NCBI GenBank assembly: GCA_964471915.1
Contig: CAYYID010000015.1
Span: 1-64,000, forward strand
Length of the DNA: 64,000 bases
Direction: 5' to 3'
DNA from: JAIEPW01 sp964471915
GTDB lineage: Bacteria; Acidobacteriota; Terriglobia; Bryobacterales; Bryobacteraceae
The position numbers and the translations under genes are program-made. The notes under the pieces are model-generated. The model was not told the DNA's origin and searched no databases. It saw only the letters and a program-made list of their open reading frames with translations. This document shows positions 44,162 to 52,780 of the stretch, piece by piece (the first letter of the stretch is position 1; each line of letters starts with the position of its first letter).

Positions 44162-44726
44162 ACTCGATCGCCGCGACGCCCTCCGCGCCATCGCGCTTTC
44201 GCTCACCGCCGGAGCTTTCACGCTCGCCGACGCGCAGCACGTCCACGAGGCGGTGGCCGCCGCCAAGCCCGCGGGCGTTTACAAGCTCAAGGCGCTGAAC
44301 GCGCAGGAGGCCGCTACCGCGCGGCTGCTCTGCGAAACCGTGATTCCCGGCGCGGCGTCGCAGGGCGGCGCCGTGGAGTTCATCGACCTGCTGTGCAGCG
44401 CCAACGAAGATCTGCTCACCATCTGGGCGGGCGGGCTGGCGTGGATCGACCGCGCTTGCGAGGACCGCTATCAGGCCGTGTTCGTGAAGTGCTCCGCGGC
44501 GCAGCAGAAAGAACTGCTCGATCTGCTGGCGTACCGGAAGAACGAGACTCCGGAGATCGCCGCGGGCATCCGCTTCTTCCGCTGGGTGCGGCGGATGTCG
44601 GCCGACGCTTACTACACCAGCGCGGCGGGGATGAAGGAACTCGGCTTCCAGGGCAACGGCGCGCTGCGCAAGTTCGAGGTGCCCAAGGAAGCCATCGAGT
44701 ATGCCCTGAAGCGCAGCGGCTATTGA
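44154..44726 (+). CDS. Gluconate 2-dehydrogenase subunit 3-like protein
   Basis: 190 aa. N-terminal DRRDALRAIALSLTAGAFTLADA resembles a Tat signal with RR. The following domain (ARLLCETVIPGAASQGG..EFIDLL, then IRFFRWVRRMSADAYYTSAAGMKELGFQGN) is the subunit-3 family pattern, which chaperones and exports the GMC subunit. The 8-bp overlap with the GMC gene supports a complex. No cytochrome c subunit follows. Confidence 0.9.
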   Translation: MSELDRRDALRAIALSLTAGAFTLADAQHVHEAVAAAKPAGVYKLKALNAQEAATARLLCETVIPGAASQGGAVEFIDLLCSANEDLLTIWAGGLAWIDRACEDRYQAVFVKCSAAQQKELLDLLAYRKNETPEIAAGIRFFRWVRRMSADAYYTSAAGMKELGFQGNGALRKFEVPKEAIEYALKRSGY

Positions 44727-44728
44727 CG

Positions 44729-45259
44729 GTGCGGACGTTCCGCCAGCTCAGTCTCGACGCCGCGAAGCGTTACGTGGAGACCAGCGCGCGCGTGGTCGCG
44801 TTGCCGAACCGTCTCCAAGAGAGACAGGAACAGCAACTGGAGCTTCTGGTGAATCGCGCGTGGCAGAACGCGGCGGGGCGCGCGGTGCTGGAATCGCTCG
44901 GGCCCCGGGTGGTCGCGCCGGCGGAGTCGCTGCTGCGTCCGGGCGATGCCTCGGGCTACGACGCGACGCGGTTGTATCTGGATCTCACCGAGTTTGGCCA
45001 GCGGGGGTTCCGCGGGGACCGCTTGCTGGTGTCGCTGGCGGCGCGGGCGCTGGCCGGGGACTTCGCCGCGCTGCTGGTGGAAGAGATGTTCGGCTCGGCG
45101 GAAGGCGAAGCCCCGCAGTCCCCGGTCGGGCACTTCGTGAAGCGCTATGCGGCCGAGCTGCGGCGGCTGGAGGTCCAGTCGCGGGCGCTGTGGGGCCGGC
45201 TGGCGCAGGTCCGGGCGAATTTCAACCCGCCCCGGGCGCTGGGGGAGATGGTGCGCTAG
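44729..45259 (+). CDS. Hypothetical helical protein after GMC operon
   Basis: 176 aa, GTG start 2 nt after the previous stop. The sequence is Arg/Ala/Leu-rich and predicted mostly helical (YVETSARVVALPNRLQERQEQQLELLVNRAWQNAAGRAVLES, FVKRYAAELRRLEVQSRALWGRLAQ), with no signal peptide or membrane span. Family not recognised. The open frame and spacing support coupling with the GMC genes. The opposite-strand frame is less convincing. Confidence 0.5.
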   Translation: MRTFRQLSLDAAKRYVETSARVVALPNRLQERQEQQLELLVNRAWQNAAGRAVLESLGPRVVAPAESLLRPGDASGYDATRLYLDLTEFGQRGFRGDRLLVSLAARALAGDFAALLVEEMFGSAEGEAPQSPVGHFVKRYAAELRRLEVQSRALWGRLAQVRANFNPPRALGEMVR

Positions 45260-45296
45260 CGTTACGCTTGACGTAACGAGTAAAGGCCGTTACAAT
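45260..45296 (+). promoter_or_regulatory. higBA promoter with CGTTAC/GTAACG operator
   Basis: TTGACG (45268-45273), 17-bp spacer, TACAAT (45291-45296) is a near-consensus promoter. CGTTAC (45260-45265) and GTAACG (45273-45278) form an inverted repeat over the -35, and a third half-site CGTTAC (45288-45293) lies over the -10. This fits autorepression by HigA. The -10 ends 5 nt before the higB ATG, so the transcript is probably leaderless. Confidence 0.75.
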
Positions 45297-45301
45297 CGAC
45301 G

Positions 45302-45586
45302 ATGATCGTCAGCTATCGTGACAAGCGGACGAAAGAGTTCGCATGCGGCCAGCCGGTCAAGAGTTTCTCCGGCATCGTTCGCCCGGCGCGCTTGAAGTTG
45401 GACCGATTGGAAGCTGCCGAGACGATCCGGGACCTGGCGGCTTTGCCCGGCAACCGGCTCGAAGCTCTAACGGGTGACCGAAAGGGGCAGTACAGCACCC
45501 GCATCAACAGCCAATGGCGGATCTGCTTCGAATGGCCGGCGGGCTCGCCGGGGCCGGTTAACGTGGAGATCGTTGACTATCACTAG
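45302..45586 (+). CDS. higB: HigB-type mRNA interferase toxin
   Basis: 94 aa RelE/HigB fold. The N-terminus IVSYRDKRTKEFACGQPVK matches the HigB pattern, followed by AARKLDRLEAA-like RLKLDRLEAAETIRDLAALPGNRLEALTGDRKGQYSTRINSQWRICFEW, with the catalytic-basic residues in the RINSQWRICF stretch. It precedes the antitoxin gene (6 bp), the reverse of most TA pairs and typical for HigBA. Ribosome-dependent mRNA cleavage is the family activity. Confidence 0.92.
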   Translation: MIVSYRDKRTKEFACGQPVKSFSGIVRPARLKLDRLEAAETIRDLAALPGNRLEALTGDRKGQYSTRINSQWRICFEWPAGSPGPVNVEIVDYH

Positions 45587-45592
45587 GAGGCT

Positions 45593-45898
45593 ATGGTGCC
45601 CATGATCGCAATTCACCCCGGCGAGCACCTGGCAGAGGAGCTGGAAGCCCTTGGAATGAGCGCTGCCGCCTTGGCCCGCCAACTCCGCGTGCCTACGAAC
45701 CGCATCACGGCGATCTTAAACGGACACCGTGCGATTACCGGCGACACCGCATTGCGGCTGGCACACTTTTTCGGGACGAGCGCGCAATTCTGGCTGAATC
45801 TCCAGGTTATCTACGAACTGCGACTGGCCGAAAAGAAAGCTGGACGATCGATTCGGGCGCTCCCGACGCTGCGGAATCTCGATCAGGTCAGTGTGTAG
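45593..45898 (+). CDS. higA: HigA-type antitoxin
   Basis: 101 aa XRE-type antitoxin: HPGEHLAEELEALGMSAAALARQLRVPTNRITAILNGHRAITGDTALRLAHFFGTSAQFWLNLQ is the canonical HigA domain; the helix-turn-helix is about residues 23-45. The AGGAGG is only 2 nt before ATG 45593; GTG 45596 (spacing 5) or ATG 45602 (spacing 11) may be the true start. It binds HigB and probably the CGTTAC palindrome upstream. Confidence 0.93.
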   Translation: MVPMIAIHPGEHLAEELEALGMSAAALARQLRVPTNRITAILNGHRAITGDTALRLAHFFGTSAQFWLNLQVIYELRLAEKKAGRSIRALPTLRNLDQVSV

Positions 45899-45957
45899 CG
45901 GAGCCCGCGCGGGAGACAAGTCGCGCCAGGGCTATCGCATCACCTCCGGCACGCGCT

Positions 45958-48534
45958 CTAACTCCACTTCAGGACCACGACCGTCATATCATCGTGCTGC
46001 GGAGCCCCCGCCGCAAACGCATCGCACGCCTGGAAAATCCGGTCAATCAACTCCTCCGGACTCACCGCCCCCGCGCCCCGCACCACCTCGATCAGCCGGT
46101 CCTCGCCGAACTCCTCGTCCGCCGCATTCATCGCCTCGCTAATGCCGTCCGTAAACGCGACCAGCAGATCCCCCGGAGCCATCGCCACCTCGGCCTGCGT
46201 GTACTTCGCCGGCCCGAACAACCCGATCGGCGCGCCGCCCTCGGCCAACCGCTCGATCGTTCCATCCGCGCGAAACACCATCGGCTCGCAGTGCCCGCCG
46301 TTCACGTAGATCATCCGCCGCGCCGTGGGATCGTACTGGCCGTAGAAGAACGTGGCGTACTTGTTCGACGGCGAGGACGCGTGGATCAGCTTGTTCAGGT
46401 TCGCCATCATTGGAGCGAGCTGCGGCGATCCGGCGTACGTCAGCCCGCGCAACGATGCCTGCAGGCTCGCCATCAGCAGCGCCGCCGGAATCCCCTTGCC
46501 CGAAATGTCGCCGATTGCGACGCCGTACTCGCCTCCCGGAATCTCGAAGAAATCATAGTAATCGCCGCCCACCGACTGCGCCGGGCGGCAGCGGCCCGTG
46601 TACGCGAGCCCGGCCGGCATCGCCACCGGCCGCGGATACAGCGTCTCCTGCACCTCACGGGCAATCTCCAGCTCCCGGTGCATCCGCTCGCGCTGCGCGG
46701 CCTCGTGCGCCACCGCCTCCGTGAGCCGCGCGTTCTCGAGCGCCAGCCCCGTCTGGATCGCCACGGACTCCAGCAGCCGGACCTCGCTGCCCGTGTACGG
46801 CGCTTCGTTCGCCCGCGGCCCCAAGCTCAGGAATCCGAGCAGCTTGTTCTTCACGGCGAGCGGCAACAGCAGCTCGGTGCGCAGTTCCGCGAGCGCGCCG
46901 CGTTCCGCGACGCCGCTCAGATGCTTGCTGGCCCACGACTGCGGGTCATCGAAGTAAATGCGTAGCGGCTTCCGTTGCTCGGCGAGGTTGCCCGCGACCG
47001 CGCCGGTCGGGGCGAACTGCACCGGTGGGGTGGCTTCTCCGTAGCCGAAGGCGTACGCCGGCTGGTACGCTCCGCCTTGTTCGATCAGCGTCGCGACGCG
47101 CGTGGCGCCCAAGGTCTTCGCAATGCCCTGGGCCACCGTTTCCAGCAGCGGCCGCGTCTCCACCATCGTGCGCACCTGGTCCGATAGCTCATCCAGCCCC
47201 TTCTCCGTGGCGACAGCGTCGCGGAAGAAGCGCGCATCCACCCAGCGCTGGACGCGCTGCGCCAGCGCCTGCAGCAGGAACACCGCAGCCACCCCGAAAG
47301 CCAGGATCTGCACGCGGACCGGACGCCGCATGTTGGGATCGCTTGCCGAAGCGAAGAGCAGCGTCAGAATCAGCAGCGTTACCATCGCCTGTGCCACCCG
47401 GACCCCGCGCGTGGCCAGCGCGTAGCGGACGCCCTGCCGGATCACCACCCGCAGGTCCATGGCGCGGCCGACCACGATCACGTAGACCAGCGTCGCCGGA
47501 AACAACAGCAGCAGCAGCAGGCTGGGCAGCAGCACAGCCTGCGGGAAACTGGCGAACCCGCGGCCGGTAACGGCGGAGCTCACGGCGATGAGGCCGGTAG
47601 GCGTCAGCGAGACCATCGAGCCGAAGTACAGAAGCCGCAGGCGGCGGCGCTGGTCGCCGGAGGCAGCCGAGAACTTCCAGCCGATGTTCGAAAAGAAGAC
47701 GCCGATCGCGGTGAACATGCAGATGAAAAAGACCGGCCGGGTGGATTCCACGAAGTCGGCCAGCCCGGAGACGGCCGCCGCATCAACGACGCGGACCGCA
47801 CCGGCGGCGGCCTGCGCGATCGACGTAACCACGAGCGGGACGCCCAGCAAGACCTGCGCCCACCGGTTCCAGGCCCCGCGCGGCGTCCGGTCCGGGAAGT
47901 ATTGGCCGAAGAGCATCATCCAGATCGGCCACGAGGCCAGCAGAAACGAATGAAAGAACTCGGCGGGTTGCAGCCAGGCTGGCGGGAACGACCGGATCGC
48001 TAGGTTCGAGTCCGATCCGGCGAGGTGTGCGAAGCTGAGCATCAGGCCCAGCAGCAACCACGCCAGCACATCCGTCACCCGGATCAGCGCCACGCCGAAC
48101 CCCAGCAGCAGCGCCAGCCACGGCGTAAGGACCCCGAAAAACAGGAAGAACAGCCAGTCGCCTCCGCCGGTCGCCCGGGCGCGCGAAGCGAGCGTCACCG
48201 TTACGGTGGCTTCCGTTTCCCGCTGCACGGTTACGGAAAGCGAGTCTCCCGGCCGCTTGCCGCGCACGGCCTGCCGCATGCTCGCCCAGCCCCTCGCCGG
48301 CTGGCCGTCCACCGCCTTGACGATGTCTCCGGCCCGCAGCCCCGCGCCCAGCGCCGCGGCGTCCGGATTCACCAGCTTGCGTGCGGGGAACTCCAGGCCG
48401 AAAGGGACCTGCGGCGCGCTCGCAGGGTCTGCGAGGAGTTCCAAGGACTGCACGTTCAGCGCGGTTTGAAACGCGAACGACGCCGCCAGCAACAGCAGCA
48501 GCACGAAACGCAGCAATCGCTCCCGGGATTCCAT
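45958..48534 (-). CDS. Membrane PDZ-GAF-SpoIIE protein phosphatase
   Basis: 858 aa (start ATG 48534). Order: N-terminal helix (about 7-25), PDZ-like domain (KLVNPDAAALGAGLRAGDIVKAVDGQPARG, about 45-110), about seven membrane helices (about 125-400), GAF domain (about 440-610), coiled-coil, and PP2C/SpoIIE phosphatase (YTGRCRPAQSVGGDYYDFFEI, VAIGDISGKGIPAALLMASL, VAFTDGISEAMN) to the end. Acidic metal ligands in the SVGGDYYDF, GDISGKG and FTDG motifs are present, so it should be active. Expected to dephosphorylate an anti-sigma-factor antagonist. No such partner is nearby. Confidence 0.92.
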   Translation of the reverse strand: MESRERLLRFVLLLLLAASFAFQTALNVQSLELLADPASAPQVPFGLEFPARKLVNPDAAALGAGLRAGDIVKAVDGQPARGWASMRQAVRGKRPGDSLSVTVQRETEATVTVTLASRARATGGGDWLFFLFFGVLTPWLALLLGFGVALIRVTDVLAWLLLGLMLSFAHLAGSDSNLAIRSFPPAWLQPAEFFHSFLLASWPIWMMLFGQYFPDRTPRGAWNRWAQVLLGVPLVVTSIAQAAAGAVRVVDAAAVSGLADFVESTRPVFFICMFTAIGVFFSNIGWKFSAASGDQRRRLRLLYFGSMVSLTPTGLIAVSSAVTGRGFASFPQAVLLPSLLLLLLFPATLVYVIVVGRAMDLRVVIRQGVRYALATRGVRVAQAMVTLLILTLLFASASDPNMRRPVRVQILAFGVAAVFLLQALAQRVQRWVDARFFRDAVATEKGLDELSDQVRTMVETRPLLETVAQGIAKTLGATRVATLIEQGGAYQPAYAFGYGEATPPVQFAPTGAVAGNLAEQRKPLRIYFDDPQSWASKHLSGVAERGALAELRTELLLPLAVKNKLLGFLSLGPRANEAPYTGSEVRLLESVAIQTGLALENARLTEAVAHEAAQRERMHRELEIAREVQETLYPRPVAMPAGLAYTGRCRPAQSVGGDYYDFFEIPGGEYGVAIGDISGKGIPAALLMASLQASLRGLTYAGSPQLAPMMANLNKLIHASSPSNKYATFFYGQYDPTARRMIYVNGGHCEPMVFRADGTIERLAEGGAPIGLFGPAKYTQAEVAMAPGDLLVAFTDGISEAMNAADEEFGEDRLIEVVRGAGAVSPEELIDRIFQACDAFAAGAPQHDDMTVVVLKWS

Positions 48535-48612
48535 CAGGATAGACGCTAGCACAAAGCCCGCCAGTCTCCACTGGCGAAGCGACTAAGGGCCGGTCGGGGC
48601 TGACGAATCCGC

Positions 48613-49320
48613 CTACAAGCTGACCGGAGCGCCTGGCTCGAGCCGCAACACTTCCGTGCCCGGCAAGTCGTGGATCAGTTCCGCCAGCTTCGCCGGCGTG
48701 CCGGTGAGCGGCGGAAACGTCCCCCAGTGCACCGGGATGATCTTGCGGGCCTTCAGCAGCCGGCAGGCGAGCGCCGCCTCGCGCGGGCCCATGGTGTACA
48801 GGTCGCCGATGGGCAGCACGGCAATCTCGGGACGGTACAACTGCTCGATCAGCGCCATGTCGCTGAACACGGTCGTGTCGCCGGCCAGGTACATCCGGCG
48901 GCCGCCCGGCAGCCAGACGACGAAGCCCGCGGGCTCGCCCCCGTACGCGAACGTCCCGTCGGGAAGCTGGATGCCCGCCGAGTGGATCGCGTGGGTCATG
49001 GTGACCTCCACGGGACCGGCCTGCGCCGTGCCCCCTTTATTCATGCCGAGGATCCTGTCGCCGGGGACGCCGTTGGCTCCCAGCCACATCGCGGCCTCGT
49101 AGATCGCGACCACGGTGGGGGAGAACTTCTTCGCCAGTTCCACGACGTGGTTGATGTGGTCGAAATGACCGTGCGTGAGCAGGATGACGTCCACACGGTC
49201 GAACTTGTGATGCGCCGGGTACTTGGGGTTGCCTTCGAGCCAGGGATCTACGACGATGACCTCCCCGGAGTCGAGCTGGATCTGATAAGTGCCGTGACCG
49301 AGCCAGGTGAATGCGGGCAT
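48613..49320 (-). CDS. Metallo-beta-lactamase-fold hydrolase (UPF0173)
   Basis: 235 aa; start ATG at 49320 (MPAFTWLGHGTYQIQ). The UPF0173 signature is clear: WLGHGTYQIQLDSGEVIVVDPWLEGNP, LLTHGHFDHINHVVELAKK (HxHxDH), THAIHSAG, LAGDTTVFSDM and IPVHWGTFPPLTG (last His). Likely a zinc-dependent hydrolase of unknown substrate. Follows the TOPRIM-like gene by 16 bp and may be in its operon. Confidence 0.93.
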   Translation of the reverse strand: MPAFTWLGHGTYQIQLDSGEVIVVDPWLEGNPKYPAHHKFDRVDVILLTHGHFDHINHVVELAKKFSPTVVAIYEAAMWLGANGVPGDRILGMNKGGTAQAGPVEVTMTHAIHSAGIQLPDGTFAYGGEPAGFVVWLPGGRRMYLAGDTTVFSDMALIEQLYRPEIAVLPIGDLYTMGPREAALACRLLKARKIIPVHWGTFPPLTGTPAKLAELIHDLPGTEVLRLEPGAPVSL

Positions 49321-49336
49321 AGGGCTTTCTATTTTG

Positions 49337-49894
49337 TCACGGGTTTCTGGGTGGGATACGCTGCGCTTCGGGGATGGCTTTGCGGAGCGAGTCCACGCAT
49401 TGCTGAGGCACGACGGCGTTCCGGCGGCTCCAATCATGAAACGCCAGCGCCGCCTGGTTGATAAGGCCGTCAATCTCCGGATCTCGCTTGTAGTTCGCCT
49501 CTTCGTCCACAGATTGGCCCGACAGGCACAGAACCCACGTCTCGATGTTGCGTTTCGGAACCAGCAGCGCGACTGGTTCGTCAGCTCGACGAGCTGGTAG
49601 ACTGCTGTCGGCGAGCGCCTCATTAAGTTGCCCGAGGCGGTCCGTAACTGCACGTTCATCGGCGTCCACCACGACCACCAACGCCGTAGCCGCCCTTCCT
49701 TGCCTCCTTCGGCATTCCTTGACTTCGCCTGGGTATTTATCCCGAACCCATTGTTCCCCGGAGCCGCGACTGTTGGGCACCGGACGGAAACGAAGTTGGT
49801 CGGTTCTGTAACCAAGCCGATACAAGAACTGCCGCACGACCCTCTGGTGACGCTCGTCTTCTACGAGAACGACGACCTGAGATACCTTATCCAT
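49337..49894 (-). CDS. TOPRIM-like small protein paired with OLD-like ATPase
   Basis: 185 aa. Begins VVVLVEDERHQRVVRQFLYRLGY, where VEDE and the following helix resemble TOPRIM motif 1 (the catalytic Glu), and ALVVVVDADERAV gives a DxD like motif 2. LLVPKRNIETWVLCLSG is a further conserved-looking segment. No HNH or PD-(D/E)xK site seen. Start overlaps the ATPase stop by 8 bp. The TOPRIM call is from motif spacing, not a database match. A nuclease activated by the ATPase, as in OLD-like defence systems, is inferred. Confidence 0.6.
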   Translation of the reverse strand: MDKVSQVVVLVEDERHQRVVRQFLYRLGYRTDQLRFRPVPNSRGSGEQWVRDKYPGEVKECRRRQGRAATALVVVVDADERAVTDRLGQLNEALADSSLPARRADEPVALLVPKRNIETWVLCLSGQSVDEEANYKRDPEIDGLINQAALAFHDWSRRNAVVPQQCVDSLRKAIPEAQRIPPRNP

Positions 49895-50993
49895 CCAGCC
49901 ATCCTCGAGCTATTAGTTCGGCAGGGCTGAGAGCGGTGTCGGAATCGACCTGGAACGGCTTGCAGCGGACCGGTCCGTTATCCTGGCGAAAGAATTGTGT
50001 TCCGTTACCTGGGGCCCACTGGTCGAGAATCTCGGGATGATGAGATATCACCAAAGCTTGACCTTTGCCATCATCGAGATGGTCTGCCAGTTTCATCAGC
50101 CACGGCTGAATCTCTCGAAGGCTGACAAAATTGTCCGGCTCATCCAGGATGATCGTGGCACCGCGCGCGACGAGAAAATGAAGAATGCTGTAAAGGCAAA
50201 TCAGGCACCGTTGGCCGTCGGATAACTCGGAAAAAAGATATCGCGGAGAACCCTTCCCGAGGAACTCGACGCCCAACAGCCTCCTTCCAGGTTCAAGCCG
50301 TTCCAGGACCATGATCGAAAAGCCATCGATTACCTGGGTCAAGTCAGCGAGGAGGTTCTGGTTTTCTCTCGCCAGCGACAGCGAGGCTGCTTGGTACCAT
50401 GAAGCAAAATTCAAGAGCTCTGGCGCCGGCGCTTCATCCGTTCCGGCGATCGGCACCATGCCGAAAGGATTCAGCTTGAAACAGAACAGATGACTCACCC
50501 AAGTGAGAAAGCGCCCGATTCTCAGGTAACCGCGCGCTCCCGGAATGGCGGCCAGAGCCGAACGGAGCGGGTTGAACGGATACCTTACCGGCGCGGTCGC
50601 TTCGTCCGACAGGAGCAACACCTCCCGGTCGCGAAACTGCAGCAGCGTCGAGCCGTTGACGGTTAAGGTTTCAGAAACCACCTCTACCTTAGATTCCTGT
50701 TCGATATGCCCGAGCGTAATGGCGTAGCTGTAGTTTTGATCGTCAAGCCGCACATCCATCTCGAAGCGCTGGGTCGCCGTTCCAGATACGCCTTCCAACC
50801 TTGAGAGGTCTAATGGGATGAACCACTCGCGCGCCGGCGACCCAGTCGTCAGCAACTGCCGAAGCTTGAAAGCTGCGAGGCAAAGCGTCGACTTCCCGCT
50901 GCCGTTGCCGCCGAAAATCAGTTCCTTTCGCCGTGGCTTAAACTCGAAGTTCGTGAAGCACCGGAAATTGTCGATGTAGATCCGCGTCAGCAT
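49887..50993 (-). CDS. AAA_21/OLD-like ATPase
   Basis: 368 aa SMC/ABC-type ATPase: Walker A GGNGSGKST at about residue 34, YIDNFRCFTNFEFKPRRKELIFGGNG start, ABC-like signature FSELSDGQRCL, Walker B ATIILDEPDNFVSL and H-loop ALVISHHPEIL. The middle (about 90-250) lacks a coiled-coil and is not recognised. It is 19 bp downstream of the GH3 gene and overlaps the TOPRIM-like gene by 8 bp. Two-gene ATPase/TOPRIM pairs occur among phage-defence systems; defence here is inferred. Confidence 0.85.
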   Translation of the reverse strand: MLTRIYIDNFRCFTNFEFKPRRKELIFGGNGSGKSTLCLAAFKLRQLLTTGSPAREWFIPLDLSRLEGVSGTATQRFEMDVRLDDQNYSYAITLGHIEQESKVEVVSETLTVNGSTLLQFRDREVLLLSDEATAPVRYPFNPLRSALAAIPGARGYLRIGRFLTWVSHLFCFKLNPFGMVPIAGTDEAPAPELLNFASWYQAASLSLARENQNLLADLTQVIDGFSIMVLERLEPGRRLLGVEFLGKGSPRYLFSELSDGQRCLICLYSILHFLVARGATIILDEPDNFVSLREIQPWLMKLADHLDDGKGQALVISHHPEILDQWAPGNGTQFFRQDNGPVRCKPFQVDSDTALSPAELIARGWLDG

Positions 50994-51012
50994 GACTCCT
51001 CGATTCTAAACC

Positions 51013-52773
51013 TCATTTTTTCACCACCCGCTCCACCCCGTCCCCCACCTTCGCGAGCGGCGGGATCGACACCGGGCTCCTCCCCCCAATCGCGATCTCC
51101 CCGAACAGCGCCCGCACCGCTGCCGCCTCGCTCAGCTCACTCGACGAATACGCCGTCAAAAACCCGGCGACTTCCGGGAACGACCGCCACACGTACGGCG
51201 TGCCCAGCGCCACCAGAATCACCGGCGCGGGACCCTTGATCAGGCCCTCCAGCACGCGCGGGAACTCGCCCGGCAGCGAAACCGCCTGATAGGCGGCGGC
51301 GGTTACGTACGTCGCCACCACCATCGTCTTGCACGTCGCCGGATCCGGCACCGCGCGGTCCACGTCCGCGTTGCGCATGGCCGGATCCAGAAGCGCCAGC
51401 CGCGCTTTCGGCGCGCGCTTGCGGAACTCCTCCAGGAACATCTGCCCCAGCAGCGACCGCCGCGCCGTGGTCATCGCCACCACGCACGCGCCTTCGGGCT
51501 CGGCGAGCGGCACCAGCCCGCGGTCGTCTTTCAGCAGCGTGATGGACCGCTCCGCCGTGCGGCGCGCCTCCGCCGCCACGTCCGGCATCTCCAGCCCGTC
51601 GGCGATCGTGTCCAACTCCACCAGCTTCTTTCGCTGCAAGCCCACGCGGACTTTCGCTTCCAGCACCCGCCGCACGCTTTGGTCGATCCGCGCCGCCGTC
51701 AGCCGCTTCTTCTGCACCGCCGCCACCACGGCGTTGATCGCCGCTTCGGGATCCGGCGGCATCAGCAACATGTCGGCGCCCGCTTCCAGCGCCCGGACCG
51801 CGGCTTCGCCGTGCGAGAAGCGCGACGCCAGGCCCTGCATGTCCATGGCGTCGGTGACGATCAGCCCCTTGTAACCGAGTTCCTTGCGCAGCACGCCGGT
51901 GAGGATGTTCTTCGATACCGTGGCCGGGATTTCTTCCGGCTCCAGCGCCGGCACCGCCAGGTGCGCCGTCATGATCGTGTCCACGCCGCCCGCGATCGCG
52001 CCGGCGAACGGCTTCAGTTCCACGGCGCGGATGCGGTCCCCACTGGCTTCGATCTTGGCCAGTCCGATATGGCTGTCCGTCGCCGTGTCCCCGTGCCCCG
52101 GAAAATGCTTCGCCGTGGTCAGCACATAGTGCGCCGGATCCGCATGCGCGCCTTCGATGAAGGCCTCCACGAACTTGGCCACTTGTTCCGGGTTCTCGCC
52201 GAAGCTGCGCACGTTGATGATCGGGTTGTCGGGATTGTTGTTCACGTCCGCCACCGGAGCGAACACCCAGTGGATCCCGAGCGCCCGCGCCTCGCGCGCC
52301 GTCGCCGCGCCCAGCGCTTTCGCGGCCCCGAGGTCGCCGGTCGCCGCGTACGCCATCAGGTGCGGGAACTTCACGGTGCCTGCCACGCGCATCGACGCGC
52401 CGCGTTCGAGGTCCGCCGACACTAGCAGCGGAATCCGCGCCATCCGCTGCATCCGGTTCAGGAACACGCCCAGTTGATACGGCTCGGCGTTCACCACCAG
52501 GCCGTTGTTGACTCGGTTCGCGACGATGATTCCGCCCACGCCCAGGTCTCGCACCCAGCGCGTGTAGTTGCGAAAATCCTTGCTCTTGGTGCTCGGGTTG
52601 TCGCCGTAGGTCGTAATCACCAGCAGTTGCGCGATCTTCTGCCGCAGCGTGAGCTGCCGCAGCCACGCGCCAGCCGGGGACGCCGGTGCGGCTGCCGGTG
52701 CTTTCTGCGCGGAGAGTCCCGCGGCCAACAGCACAATCGCGAAAAGGAGCGCGAGGCCGCGCCGGAGGATCAT
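51013..52773 (-). CDS. Secreted GH3 beta-N-acetylhexosaminidase-like hydrolase
   Basis: 586 aa. Signal peptide (MILRRGLALLFAIVLLAAGLSA). The GH3 N-terminal domain has ADLERGASMRVAG, APVADVNNNPDNPIINVRSFG, TTAKHFPGHGDTATDSH (NagZ His/Asp loop) and the nucleophile Asp in LIVTDAMDMQGLA. The C-terminal alpha/beta sandwich (about 370-585) follows. NagZ-like activity in peptidoglycan turnover is the likely role, although the large C-terminal domain differs from short NagZ. 7 bp after kpsF. Confidence 0.9.
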   Translation of the reverse strand: MILRRGLALLFAIVLLAAGLSAQKAPAAAPASPAGAWLRQLTLRQKIAQLLVITTYGDNPSTKSKDFRNYTRWVRDLGVGGIIVANRVNNGLVVNAEPYQLGVFLNRMQRMARIPLLVSADLERGASMRVAGTVKFPHLMAYAATGDLGAAKALGAATAREARALGIHWVFAPVADVNNNPDNPIINVRSFGENPEQVAKFVEAFIEGAHADPAHYVLTTAKHFPGHGDTATDSHIGLAKIEASGDRIRAVELKPFAGAIAGGVDTIMTAHLAVPALEPEEIPATVSKNILTGVLRKELGYKGLIVTDAMDMQGLASRFSHGEAAVRALEAGADMLLMPPDPEAAINAVVAAVQKKRLTAARIDQSVRRVLEAKVRVGLQRKKLVELDTIADGLEMPDVAAEARRTAERSITLLKDDRGLVPLAEPEGACVVAMTTARRSLLGQMFLEEFRKRAPKARLALLDPAMRNADVDRAVPDPATCKTMVVATYVTAAAYQAVSLPGEFPRVLEGLIKGPAPVILVALGTPYVWRSFPEVAGFLTAYSSSELSEAAAVRALFGEIAIGGRSPVSIPPLAKVGDGVERVVKK

Positions 52774-52780
52774 TTCCCCA

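Noticed and set aside
42041..44266. 741-codon open frame on the minus strand
   Set aside because: Only the last 111 codons (PadR, from 42373) are real; the rest mirrors the GMC gene.
48613..49815. 400-codon open frame on the minus strand
   Set aside because: The metallohydrolase begins at 49320; the earlier part is a shadow of the TOPRIM-like gene.
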